A stretch of 64,000 nt of DNA from Advenella kashmirensis WT001 (GTDB lineage Bacteria; Pseudomonadota; Gammaproteobacteria; Burkholderiales; Burkholderiaceae_B). Under the pieces are notes generated by a model that did not search any database, was not told the DNA's origin, and was given only the letters and a program-made list of their open reading frames with translations. The stretch is from contig NC_017964.1 in assembly GCF_000219915.2 (NCBI RefSeq), positions 3,720,001 to 3,784,000 of the forward strand, given 5' to 3'. This document shows positions 28,843-37,820 of this stretch, piece by piece. How positions within the stretch are numbered: position 1 is the stretch's first letter; each line of letters begins with the position of its first letter. The position numbers were made by a program, and so were the translations under genes.

Positions 28843-29763
28843 ATGAACACTGTCGAATGCATTGAGGTCTTTGTGGAGGTGGCAAAAGGCCTGAGCTTTA
28901 CAAAAGCAGCCGAGCGGCTTGGCACCAGCCGCTCGGTTATTTCCAAGAAAATTGCCTGGCTGGAACAAACCTTCGAGACCCAGCTGTTACAGCGCAACAC
29001 CAAGCGTGTCAGCCTGACGGAAAGCGGTGAAATTTTGCTGCGCAATGCCGATAGCGTGTCCCGTGCGCTCACCGAACTCAAAGACCTGGTGCGCAGCTCG
29101 GTGCAGCGCCCGACCGGCAGAATTCGTGTGGGCTCACCACCCTCTTTCGGTGCTGTTCACCTGGCGCCTGCTGCCCAGGCTTTTCTGCAAACCTATCCGG
29201 AAGTACAAATCACGATGCAACTTGATGATGGCCGCAGCGATCTGATTGCCGAGAATATGGATTTGTCGGTCAGAATTGCCCCTCATCTGCGCGACACCAG
29301 CCAGATCGCCTACAAAATCGCCGTTGTGCCGCAAGTGCTGGTAGCGACAAGCGATTATCTGAAACGGGGCAAGAAACCGAAACATCCTGCAGATTTGAAA
29401 GACCACAACTGCCTGCTGCACACATTGAAAGCCCCTACCTCTGTCTGGCAATTGACTGATACCCAAGGCAAGCAGCATAAAGTTCAGGTCGGCGGCGCTT
29501 TCAACTCGAACCTGGGTGAATCCTTACTGCATCTGGCGCAGCGCCATTACGGCATCTCCATGCATCCGCGCTACATGGTCGAGGAATTGATCGCCCAGGG
29601 TCGGCTTCAGGTGGTGCTACCCGACTACAAATGTGAAGGACTGGATATTTACGCGGTCATCCAAAGCAAACGCTACCTGCCATACAAGGTGCGCCTGTTC
29701 ATTGACCACCTGCGCGGGTATTTTCAGGATATGAACTGGACTAGTACGTCGGGTAAATTGTGA
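28843..29763 (+). CDS. LysR-family transcriptional regulator
   Basis: 306 residues. MNTVECIEVFVEVAKGLSFT and AAERLGTSRSVISKKIAWLE are the HTH; the effector domain follows with GRIRVGSPPSFG. It belongs to the large CrgA/PA2220-like group. Divergent from and 113 bp away from the catabolic operon, it is the likely regulator of that operon. Confidence 0.93.
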   Translation: MNTVECIEVFVEVAKGLSFTKAAERLGTSRSVISKKIAWLEQTFETQLLQRNTKRVSLTESGEILLRNADSVSRALTELKDLVRSSVQRPTGRIRVGSPPSFGAVHLAPAAQAFLQTYPEVQITMQLDDGRSDLIAENMDLSVRIAPHLRDTSQIAYKIAVVPQVLVATSDYLKRGKKPKHPADLKDHNCLLHTLKAPTSVWQLTDTQGKQHKVQVGGAFNSNLGESLLHLAQRHYGISMHPRYMVEELIAQGRLQVVLPDYKCEGLDIYAVIQSKRYLPYKVRLFIDHLRGYFQDMNWTSTSGKL

Positions 29764-29841
29764 ATGTGCGGGTGGCGTTGGGGTTGAACACGATTGCGAT
29801 GCTTTTAGGGAGCTAGAGATCACCAGCTCGGAAGCTGCGAA

Positions 29842-29900
29842 TTGCTTTTTTCGATGATCTTGATACTATCTGTTTACGTTACTAACGCCTTACGTTACTA
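29842..29900 (+). promoter_or_regulatory. Candidate hig promoter and operator
   Basis: A sigma-70-like pair TTGCTT (29842-29847) and TACTAT (29864-29869), 16 bp apart, is followed by TTACGTTACTA at 29874-29884, repeated at 29890-29900 (16-bp period). Part of the first copy is the dyad CGTTA-C-TAACG (29877-29887). HigA proteins repress their own promoter at such dyads, so this is a likely autoregulatory operator. Confidence 0.5.
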
Positions 29901-29904
29901 TACG

Positions 29905-29971
29905 ATCAAGTCCTTTGCTTGTCCGGACAGGGCATGACGCCGAGCGCGTAGAAATTGTGGACTATCACTAG
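29905..29971 (+). pseudogene. Internally deleted higB toxin remnant
   Basis: Just before higA, one frame reads IKSFACPDRA (resembling HigB N-termini such as MIKSF) and another, ending at the TAG at 29971, reads DAERVEIVDYH, the typical HigB/RelE-like C-terminus. The codon where the initiator would be is ACG (29902-29904). Only about 22 of roughly 92 residues remain, so the toxin core is lost. This is not explained by single-base undercalls. Confidence 0.6.
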
Positions 29972-29980
29972 GAGGTGACT

Positions 29981-30280
29981 ATGCGTACCGTACCTTATCC
30001 AACGCCTGGCGAAATACTGCAGGAAGAGTTTCTGAAACCCATGAACATCAGCCAGTATCGGCTGGCAAAAGAGATTGGCGTATCACAAAGACGCATTGGT
30101 GAGATTATCGCCGGCAATCGCGCCGTGACGGTAGACACCGGCCTGCGTTTGTCGCGCTATTTTGGTACCTCTGATGAGTTTTGGACAGGTTTGCAATTGA
30201 GCTACGATCAGGCGCGAGCAAAAGATGCGCTGGCCGATGTACTGGCTAAAATCAAACCCCTGGAGCAAGCTCAAATATAG
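29981..30280 (+). CDS. higA: HigA-family antitoxin
   Basis: 99 residues from the ATG at 29981, with GGAGG 5 nt upstream. PTPGEILQEEFLKPMNISQY, AKEIGVSQRRIGEIIAGNRA and LRLSRYFGTSDEFWTGLQLS are the HigA helix-turn-helix signature. It would normally neutralise HigB and repress the operon; here the toxin gene is gutted, leaving an orphan antitoxin/repressor. Confidence 0.92.
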   Translation: MRTVPYPTPGEILQEEFLKPMNISQYRLAKEIGVSQRRIGEIIAGNRAVTVDTGLRLSRYFGTSDEFWTGLQLSYDQARAKDALADVLAKIKPLEQAQI

Positions 30281-30452
30281 CAATTGCAATTTCTGATAAA
30301 AATTTTTCCTGTCAGCAATATTACTCAATGGATAGATATCGTCTGAGAGCAGCATTGCTACGCTGCTTCGGATGAACAACAGAAGGCGAGTCGCTGGATG
30401 ACGGGTAAATCAGATGTTCGCTTAATATGAAATAACAATATTACTTTACCAA

Positions 30453-31466
30453 ATGAAAAAAAACCTGACCAGCCAGGATATTGCCCTTCTAGCAGGCGTA
30501 TCGCAAAGCACAGTATCACGTGTGATCAGAAATCACCCCAGTATCAAGAGCGAAACACGCAAACATGTGCTGCAAGTAATTCAGGAACATGGCTATACGC
30601 CAAACGCTGCAGCACGCCAGATGAAGACCAATCGCAGTGGCGCCATCGCTGTGGTACTGGCCAACCTGACAAATCCACTATACCCTTGTCTTTTGCACCT
30701 GCTCGTCAATCAGTTGGCGAGTCATGGTTTAAAAACCACGATATGGGAAACAAGCACTGAGCTGGACGATGCGACGGCGAGCGCGATTGCTGAAAGCGAT
30801 GTGGACGGTGTTATCTTCGCAACAGCCGTTGCGTCATCCAGGCGCCAACACCAAATGATTGCCCGTCGCAAGCCGGTTGTATTTTTGAACCGCAAGCTAT
30901 CTGGTCAATCCTATGATGCCGTGATCAGCGATAACTATAAAGGCGGCCAAGTAGTGGCGGAATATTTTGTCAAAGGTCGGCGTCGGCATATCGGCCTGCT
31001 TACCGGATTTTCCGAAGCCAGCACAATTTTGGATCGTGAAAAAGGGTTTATGGAGAAATTGAAAAATGCCACCAGGCCCATTAAACTTATTCACCCTCCG
31101 TCCCAATTCACTGTTTTTACTTATGAAAATGGCTATCAGGCGATGCAATCTCTGTTGCGTTTAGCGCCCGATGTTGACGCCGTTTTTTGTACCAATGATA
31201 TCATCGCAATCGGTGCGCTCGATGGCGCCCGAGCGTGTGGTAAGCGCGTTCCTGAAGACCTGTGGGTAATGGGGTACGATGATATCCCAATGGCTGGCTG
31301 GGAAGCGATCGGCCTTACAACGATCCGGCAGCCACTGGCAAGCATGGCTGCCCTGGTTGTTGACCGTCTGCTGCTGCGGATCGAAAATCCCGAACTTAAG
31401 CCAGAGACAGTCAGGCTTCCCAACAAACTCGTGATTCGAGAGACCACCAGCAAAATCGACCCATAA
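30453..31466 (+). CDS. LacI-family transcriptional regulator
   Basis: 337 residues. LTSQDIALLAGVSQSTVSRV and HGYTPNAAARQMKTNRSG are the LacI headpiece and hinge; the periplasmic-binding-like core has VFCTNDIIAIGALDGARACG and RVPEDLWVMGYDDIPMAGW. Downstream and convergent lies the NRAMP-like gene. The LacI type usually senses a sugar or nucleoside; no sugar genes lie nearby, so the target is unclear. Confidence 0.93.
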   Translation: MKKNLTSQDIALLAGVSQSTVSRVIRNHPSIKSETRKHVLQVIQEHGYTPNAAARQMKTNRSGAIAVVLANLTNPLYPCLLHLLVNQLASHGLKTTIWETSTELDDATASAIAESDVDGVIFATAVASSRRQHQMIARRKPVVFLNRKLSGQSYDAVISDNYKGGQVVAEYFVKGRRRHIGLLTGFSEASTILDREKGFMEKLKNATRPIKLIHPPSQFTVFTYENGYQAMQSLLRLAPDVDAVFCTNDIIAIGALDGARACGKRVPEDLWVMGYDDIPMAGWEAIGLTTIRQPLASMAALVVDRLLLRIENPELKPETVRLPNKLVIRETTSKIDP

Positions 31467-31514
31467 CTTCCCGTATCGCCATCATCCTGCATTACCCGCT
31501 ACACGCATCTGCAG

Positions 31515-32881
31515 TCAGGCTCCCAGCATAGAAGCGAAGGTAACGTACGAGCCCCAAATCGCCAGTGCCGTGAGAAATACAAGCATGATGGTATGGAACT
31601 TATTGCCCGCTAAATCACCCATGAGATCTTTACGGTTGATCAGCACAATCAAACCGATGGAAACCAGCGGCATAAGCACAACCTGTGCTGCATTTACAAA
31701 TATGGTCAACAGAATAAAACCCGGCATGCCTGGAATTGCCCACATCAAAGGCAAAATGGCTACAAGAAAGTAAGCCAGGCGAAACAGAGGATCTTTGCTG
31801 GGTTCAGCCTTGTACTTTTCCTTGCGCTCAGGGGCAACGCAATACACACATTCCATTGCCATTTTCGGAAATCCAAGCGCATAGCCAATGACCGAGCTGA
31901 AACAGGCGCACAGCACGCCCAAATAGATGACTAACTCACCAAGCGCCCGGCCACCTGACCGAGCAGATGCGCCAAGTCATTGAAATTGGATATTGTTATA
32001 CCACGCGGGTGTAATACTTCTGCCCCCATGACCCAGACGGCCAGATCCAGCACGATAATGACAAAAATGCCGAATAGCAAATCATACCGTTGCACTTTGC
32101 GATGCTCAGGTCGAATGTATCCTTTTTCTTTCATGAATGTGGGATAGAGCAAATTGGCAAGCGAACCGCCTACTGCACCAATAAGCGATATAACGATCAG
32201 TAAGGCGCCATAAGAGCCGACTGTCTGAGGGACCTCAAATGCAAAAGTACCAGCGACAATCGCGCCCACATCCGGTTTTGCCACAATGGCGCCGCCTATC
32301 AGACTCGCGGCCAGAACGACCAGAATAATTTTTTCTACATTTTCCAGATAGCGGTATACCGCCTTACCGGTAATCAGCACCGCCGCAATCACAGCTACAA
32401 TACTCCAGAGCATGACGGAGCCAGATTCGCCAGTCAGATAATACAGAGCCTCTCCTGATCCTTTGATGGTGTAAGACTCATAGAAGTGGCCAAGAACGAT
32501 GCCTCCAATTGCCAGCAAGATCGGATAATACTTCCATACCTTGGCATACCCTTCAAAAATGGTATGCCCCTGTATGTTCATCAGTTGATAGTTGGCGATA
32601 ATGCTGACAAGCAGATAGCGCACAATCAATGCCAGCGCAAGCCCCCACATCAGGGTGTACCCATAATGGGCTCCTGCCACCGCATTGTCGACCAGATCTC
32701 CGGCCCCCAACCAGGTAAGGACAAGGACAATACCCGGTCCAAAGGACTTCACATAGCCCCAGAATGTTGAAGGTATGGGCGCGCCCGCGGGTGCCGGATC
32801 GGCATCAGGGACCATGCTTTCGGGATATGACGCCGCAGCCGCCTTCCCTGACGCTTTGATGTCAGTTGCATTTACAGTCAT
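31515..32881 (-). CDS. NRAMP-like divalent metal transporter, frameshifted
   Basis: About 456 residues when repaired. FGPGIVLVLTWLGAGDLVDN is a variant of the NRAMP first transmembrane segment, where canonical members have a DPGN metal site; here the equivalent region reads GAGDLVDN, so this is a divergent, NRAMP-related protein. Multiple hydrophobic helices follow. The break near 31944 (VAGRLVS stop) becomes VAGALGELVIYLGVLCACFS with one G added. The substrate may not be Mn2+/Fe2+. Confidence 0.82.
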
Positions 32882-32974
32882 AGCTTTGTCTCTTCCTTGT
32901 TATAAGTCATTATTTCGCCTGTGATGCAGCCAACTAGTTTTCGACGTGTTTTATGGTTGCACCGTCTTTGTGGT

Positions 32975-33844
32975 TCAGGCGGTTACCATTTCAAGGTCCA
33001 GCGTGGTCGTTCGGCGTAACTCTCTGGGGTATTTTTTGTCATCAAAAGGCAGGCCGCGATGCATCGTCGCCCGGTTGTCCCATATCACAAAATCATTTTC
33101 TTTCCAGGCATGCCGATAGACGAATTCACGGGCGGTTGCATGTTCGGTCAACTCGCGTAGTAAGGCGCGACCTTCGGGCACAGGCCAGTCAACAATATGC
33201 GAGGCATGTGAGGCCAAATACAACGATTTTCTTTCAGAACGGGGAATGACGCGAACCAGAGGATGAACAGCTCCAGGCAACTTGGCCTTTTCTTCTTCTG
33301 AGAACTCGAAACCCAGCACATGACGCGAATAAACGATGGAATGAAAAACAGCCAGACCTTCGATTTTCTCTTTGGTTTCTTCATCCAGATAATCATAGGC
33401 AGCACGCATATCCGCAAATTCCGTATCCGCACTGACAGGCGGCACAACCTTGGCCGACAACATGGAATAACGCCCGGCTGGGTCATTAAAAGATGCGTCC
33501 GTATGCCAAAGCCGATTGCTTAATGAACTGACACGACGGCGGTCATCGGCTTTGAGCACCTCGCCTTTGTCATTTACATTTGAAATATCCGTAATGGCAT
33601 TGGTTCCGAAACGGCTTTTCTCCAACACAGATAGCGACGTTTTAGTGTGCAACTCTCCATCCAAACGCTGAGCAAATGTTAATTGTTCATCGTTCGTCAT
33701 CGGTTGATCATGAAAAACGAGTACTGCGTACTTGTCCATCCCATCCCGAATGGCCTGCAACGCTTGATTGTCAGCACTCCGAAGGTCGACGTGACTCACC
33801 TCACCAACAAAATGGGGATGAACGGGTGCAATTGATAAACTCAT
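32975..33844 (-). CDS. TauD/TfdA-family 2-oxoglutarate dioxygenase
   Basis: About 289 residues from ATG 33844 (AGGAGG at a good distance). The iron triad is visible as WHTDASFNDP and, distally, ATMHRGLPFD; the arginine for 2-oxoglutarate is in RELRRTTTLD. It is closer to the 2,4-D dioxygenase (TfdA) subgroup than taurine dioxygenase by the NRLWHTDASF motif. It lies upstream of, and in the same direction as, the NRAMP-like gene (94 bp gap), so both may be co-transcribed. Confidence 0.92.
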   Translation of the reverse strand: MSLSIAPVHPHFVGEVSHVDLRSADNQALQAIRDGMDKYAVLVFHDQPMTNDEQLTFAQRLDGELHTKTSLSVLEKSRFGTNAITDISNVNDKGEVLKADDRRRVSSLSNRLWHTDASFNDPAGRYSMLSAKVVPPVSADTEFADMRAAYDYLDEETKEKIEGLAVFHSIVYSRHVLGFEFSEEEKAKLPGAVHPLVRVIPRSERKSLYLASHASHIVDWPVPEGRALLRELTEHATAREFVYRHAWKENDFVIWDNRATMHRGLPFDDKKYPRELRRTTTLDLEMVTA

Positions 33845-34452
33845 GATGAATCCTCCTCTAAAGCAGCAATAGGCTCGTGAATTATTGTTAATTCTTACAG
33901 ACAGGCAGGTCAATTTCCGAAGGTGACGACCGAACGCCGAAGCAACACGTCGTACGCTAGCACTCTTGCAAAAAAATGACTACGTAATCATATTTTGCGA
34001 CAAAAACCCTTAACCAGCAATCCGGAATTGATACTGGTTGTTACGTTCTCGTATTTAGACGCGTCTTAGCTTAGTTAAACTGCTGTCGCTTCTGCGCAAA
34101 AAAGGCGAACTCAAACCAGGCAATCAGATCGGATATAAATACGATAGAAGAATAAAAAAGACGCATTATGTATTGTTTCGGCCACGCATTAACCTGCGAC
34201 TGGGCCACATGGTGACGGCCGATTTCATTCGCGTGACGATGATGCAACGACCGCTTTATTGCTCGCAGGAAAGCGAGCCGGCACGGCACATTAAGTAGCC
34301 TGCCAGTTTATCACAACAGGCATGGCTCGCTGCCCGACAAGTGAGCTATAACTCCCTGCAATATTCATGCTTACACTTAACTTGTATTATCATCAGTACA
34401 TGTATATGATTTAATACGTTCTTTACATGCATATAATTAGAGGAGACTTTGC
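33845..34452. other. Intergenic region between TauD-like gene and Bug gene
   Basis: 608 bp. A plus-strand open stretch (about 34060-34295) is continuous for some 75 codons but has no plausible start and no recognisable domain; a minus-strand frame over the same bases also lacks support. The last 75 bp are AT-rich and hold the shared motif described separately. Confidence 0.5.
34380..34401 (+). promoter_or_regulatory. Shared 22-bp motif, copy upstream of Bug gene
   Basis: ACTTGTATT-N6-AGTACAT, 51 bp upstream of the Bug start. It matches 18 of 22 bases to the site at 39141-39162 (minus strand), upstream of the hydratase operon. The outer bases form a dyad (ACT/AGT; TACTT/AAGTA in the other copy). 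A common regulator, probably the GntR/UTRA protein at 35427, would couple uptake and breakdown. Confidence 0.6.
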
Positions 34453-35418
34453 ATGCACCAATCCTATTTACGTGCTGGCCTGCTCGCCGTCATACTTGGC
34501 TGCACGACCGGCTTTGCCGCCTACGCAGCAGACAAACCGCCGCTTAAACTGGTCGTGGGCGCAACGCCCGGGGGCACCACCGACCGCGTTGCCCGCGGGA
34601 TTGCCCAGGAAATGAGCGGTATTCTTGGGCAAACCGTGATCGTCGAGAACCGGCCAGGCGCCGGCGGAAATATTGCCGCTGATGCCGTTGCCCGCGCTCC
34701 CAAGGATGGCAATACGCTTTTGATCAGTTTCACCAGTTTTACGGTTAATGCGACGCTTTACAAAAAGCTGCCGTTCGACCCGGAGAAAGATTTCACGCCC
34801 ATCACCATGCTCGCCGAAGTACCCAGCGTACTGATCGCCCGCAAAAATTTCCCGGCATCGGATGTGACCTCGCTGATCGACATGGCCAAAAAAGAGCCAG
34901 GTAAATACTCTTTTGCGATAGGCGGCATGGGTTCTTCCCTGCATATGGCCACGGCCAGCTTCGAGATGGGCGCCAAGATCAAAGGCCTGACCGTACCGTA
35001 CAAAGGTACATCGCCCGCCATACAGGATGTAGTGGGTGAACAGGTGGATCTGATGTTTGCCAGTGCTGTCAACGTAATGCCGCTGGCCGGCGGCGAGCGC
35101 ATCAAGATTCTCGGCGTAACCAGCCCTGAACCAATGAAACAATTCCCTTCCGCACCGCCTATCGGCGACACCGTCAAAGGATTTTCTTCCAAAGCCTGGT
35201 TCGGCATGTTCGGGCCAGCCGGCATGTCCAAAGAGCGCCTGACTCAGTTGAATAAGGCCGCTGTAGAAGGTGCGCAGCACGAGAATTTTGTGAAAATGAT
35301 TGAGCCCGAAGGCGGTACCGTGGTTACCAGTACGCCAGAGGAATTTGCCCGGTTTGTGTCCGAAGACATTAAACGCTATGCCGACGTCGTAAAATTCACC
35401 GGAGTAACTGCCGACTGA
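34453..35418 (+). CDS. Bug-family TctC-like receptor
   Basis: Intact, 321 residues. AGAGGAGA lies 5-12 nt before the ATG. Signal peptide ends YAA; LKLVVGATPGGTTDRVARGI and VENRPGAGGNIAADAVA are family motifs, as is TVPYKGTSPAIQDVVGEQVD. A few bases downstream on the same strand is a GntR/UTRA regulator, and the promoter shares a motif with the hydratase operon, so this receptor probably takes up the substrate of that pathway. Confidence 0.93.
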   Translation: MHQSYLRAGLLAVILGCTTGFAAYAADKPPLKLVVGATPGGTTDRVARGIAQEMSGILGQTVIVENRPGAGGNIAADAVARAPKDGNTLLISFTSFTVNATLYKKLPFDPEKDFTPITMLAEVPSVLIARKNFPASDVTSLIDMAKKEPGKYSFAIGGMGSSLHMATASFEMGAKIKGLTVPYKGTSPAIQDVVGEQVDLMFASAVNVMPLAGGERIKILGVTSPEPMKQFPSAPPIGDTVKGFSSKAWFGMFGPAGMSKERLTQLNKAAVEGAQHENFVKMIEPEGGTVVTSTPEEFARFVSEDIKRYADVVKFTGVTAD

Positions 35419-35426
35419 CTGCCCCT

Positions 35427-36191
35427 ATGATTGATAATCCCACGCCTCGCTACTACAAAATATACCGCCTGCTCAAACAGGCGATAGAAAATGGTCAGTA
35501 TGACCATCAGGAGCGATGCCGGGAGAAAACGTGCTGGCAGAGACCTACCAGGTCTCGCGCCTGACCATCCGGCGCTCCCTGGATCTTCTGCAAAGCGAAG
35601 GCTGGTAGAGCGGCGCCAGGGTTCCGGAACTTTCCCTGCCGCGCAATGTTGCGACACAGCCTCTGTCGGCGGATATCAATAAACTGGTAGCCCATTTGAA
35701 TAAAATGGCTCGGGCACCCAGATGCGTCTGCTCAGTTTTGAATACGAAACCGCCAGCCAGATAGCGGCGCATCAACTGGAATTGCCTGCCAACAGCAAAG
35801 TGCAAAAGGCTATCCGTGTTCGTTATCACGACGACAAACCCTTTTCCTATCTGGTCACCTATGTACCGAGGATATCGGGCGGAGGTATACCAAAGAGGAC
35901 ATGACGCAGCAGCCCTTGCAAGCGCTCTTGAAAGGATTGGGTATCAAGCTTGGTTCGGCCGAGCAGGCCTTTACCGCAACGGCGGCCGACGCCCATCACG
36001 CCGATGCGCTGGATGTCGGCATCTCATCGCCGCTGCTATGTATCAAACGGTTAACCCGCGACACACAGGGACGCCCGGTTGAATATCTGATTGCCGTCTA
36101 CAATCCTGAACGATTCGAGTATCGCATGGCGCTATCGAATAAGCGCTCCAAAGGAATCGACGGCTGGATTGTGAACGACACGCAGGCGTAG
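35427..36191 (+). CDS. GntR-family regulator, UTRA (HutC) subfamily, frameshifted five times
   Basis: About 256 residues when repaired. N-terminal YYKIYRLLKQAIENGQY and, in another frame, ENVLAETYQVSRLTIRRSLD with GLVERRQGSGTF form the GntR winged helix; the UTRA ligand domain follows with IAAHQLELPANSKVQKAIRV and PLLCIKRLTRDTQGRPVEYL. Breaks lie near 35513, 35604, 35634, 35710 and 35868; each is repaired by one G or C added in a short run. UTRA domains bind small molecules such as carboxylates, which fits regulation of the adjacent Bug gene and hydratase operon. Confidence 0.85.
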
Positions 36192-36259
36192 TTGAGTTAT
36201 TGACCCTCTTCATGCGCATCGCTTTCGTATAAATGCGCACCACCTCGTACTTCTATTGC

Positions 36260-37117
36260 TTACTCGTAACGCGCAGCCTGCTCCAGCAATGACGGTGTAC
36301 CAATCAAATCGTTAAGCTGATCAAAATTGAGCATCGCATCCGCCGACCCGTTGGTCGAACCGTGCTGGTACAACTGGCCGTAAAAGCGCTCAAGCGCATG
36401 CGCAACCGCGCGCGCCGCAGCGCCGGGGAAAATCACAATGCTAAAGCCGATTTTCCCCAGATCGCTTGCCGAATGAATAGGTGTCATACCCCCTTCCACC
36501 ATATTGGCCAGCAATGGCACGCGCCCATTGAACCGCGCACAAGTCTGGCTCATCTGTTCTTCGGAGCGCACCGCTTCTATGAAAAGAACATCCGCGCCAC
36601 ATTCCAGATAGGCTTCGGCCCGTTCCAGCGCTGCGTCCAGCCCTTCCACTGCCACGGCATCGGTTCTGGCCAGAATTAGCGTGCCTTGGCTGTGCCGCGA
36701 ATCCAGCGCAGCCTTGAGCTTGCCACACATTTCGGAAACAGGAATCACCGATTTTCCGGCCAGATGACCGCAACGCTTCGGGAATGTCTGGTCTTCAAGC
36801 TGAATCATGGATGCGCCGGCCTTCTCGAAACCCCGTACCGTGCGCATGACATTCATCGCATTACCAAAGCCGGTGTCACCGTCCACAATAACCGGCAGAC
36901 TGATGCGATCGGCAATGCGCGAGAGCGTCTGCTCCACTTCCGTATAAGTGGTCAGGCCTACATCGGAGCGACCCAGCCGGGTGTAGGCAATTGAGGCACC
37001 GGAAAGATACACAGCCTGAAAACCGGACTGTTCTGCAATCAGGGCAGACAAGGAATCATAAACGCCTGGCACAAGCAGGCAGGAAGAAGATTGCAGAAGA
37101 GTTTTAAGTGATTTCAT
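36260..37117 (-). CDS. ICL/PEP-mutase-family lyase (2,3-dimethylmalate lyase-like)
   Basis: 285 residues. VYDSLSALIAEQSGFQAVYL, PVIVDGDTGFGNAMNV (metal-binding D-x-D), AGASMIQLEDQTFPKRCGHL (KxCGH catalytic loop) and ARTDAVAVEGLDAALERAEA are isocitrate lyase/methylisocitrate lyase/dimethylmalate lyase signatures. At 285 residues it matches the short bacterial lyases. As the last of three genes after an aconitase-type hydratase pair, it best fits 2,3-dimethylmalate lyase (to pyruvate and propionate), but 2-methylisocitrate lyase or an oxaloacetate-acting relative is possible. Confidence 0.85.
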   Translation of the reverse strand: MKSLKTLLQSSSCLLVPGVYDSLSALIAEQSGFQAVYLSGASIAYTRLGRSDVGLTTYTEVEQTLSRIADRISLPVIVDGDTGFGNAMNVMRTVRGFEKAGASMIQLEDQTFPKRCGHLAGKSVIPVSEMCGKLKAALDSRHSQGTLILARTDAVAVEGLDAALERAEAYLECGADVLFIEAVRSEEQMSQTCARFNGRVPLLANMVEGGMTPIHSASDLGKIGFSIVIFPGAAARAVAHALERFYGQLYQHGSTNGSADAMLNFDQLNDLIGTPSLLEQAARYE

Positions 37118-37307
37118 TTGTATTCAAGTGTTCAGTTCTGGACCAGATGTCGACCAGAAGAAGGTTATTGACGAACGGACACCCGCCAATGCATATCGGA
37201 AGAAGGAGCAAATTAAACGGCCAGAACAAACGTCCGGCGACGAACGAACGCCGCGATCACAAGCTTCATAGCGCTAGCTGCCAGCGCGACGCTCACAGCC
37301 ACCATTG

Positions 37308-37820
37308 TCAGGATGCGCCAGCCAGTTTGCGCTCCAGCTGGGCCAGCAAACCGCCAGCCGCCGCCATCTGAACCAGAAATGGCGGAATGGCCTGACAGGC
37401 AAACGTGTGCAACGGCTCGCTGCCGGTCTCTGTATCAGGATAGACGCGCAGCACTGATCGCTCCGTATCAATTTCAATATAACTGCCCTCGTCAATAGCT
37501 TCGGCCTGGGAGCATACAATGGCCAGCAAGCCCAGATTGAAGGCATTGCGAAAGTACAAACCGCTGAAGGACGGTGCAATCACTGCTTTAACACCCAGCT
37601 GGACCAGCACGCCGACCGCCTGTTCCCGCGACGAGCCAATACCAAAACCAGGGCCGGCAACAAGCACGTCTGCAGGCCGCAGCGCCGCGGCAAGACCAGG
37701 GTAGCGAGCCTCCAGGCAATGCGTAGCTAGCTCTGGCAGGTCCATTTTCATATAGGCCCCTGGCGCCAATGCGTCGGTATCAATATTCTCGCCAACTCGC
37801 CAAACGCGATATCTGCTCAT
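37308..37820 (-). CDS. Aconitase-family hydratase small subunit (LeuD/DmdB-like)
   Basis: 170 residues. VGENIDTDALAPGAYMK is the swivelling-domain start, GPGFGIGSSREQAVGVLVQL carries the conserved GxGSSRE substrate-binding loop, and YFRNAFNLGLLAIVC follows. LeuD, homoaconitase small subunits and dimethylmaleate hydratase subunit B share this pattern. It overlaps the large-subunit gene by 4 bp. Confidence 0.9.
   Translation of the reverse strand: MSRYRVWRVGENIDTDALAPGAYMKMDLPELATHCLEARYPGLAAALRPADVLVAGPGFGIGSSREQAVGVLVQLGVKAVIAPSFSGLYFRNAFNLGLLAIVCSQAEAIDEGSYIEIDTERSVLRVYPDTETGSEPLHTFACQAIPPFLVQMAAAGGLLAQLERKLAGAS

Noticed and set aside
34060..34295. Plus-strand open stretch of about 75 codons in the gap before a Bug gene
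   Set aside because: No start codon near its beginning, no family resemblance, and a minus-strand frame over the same bases looks equally open.
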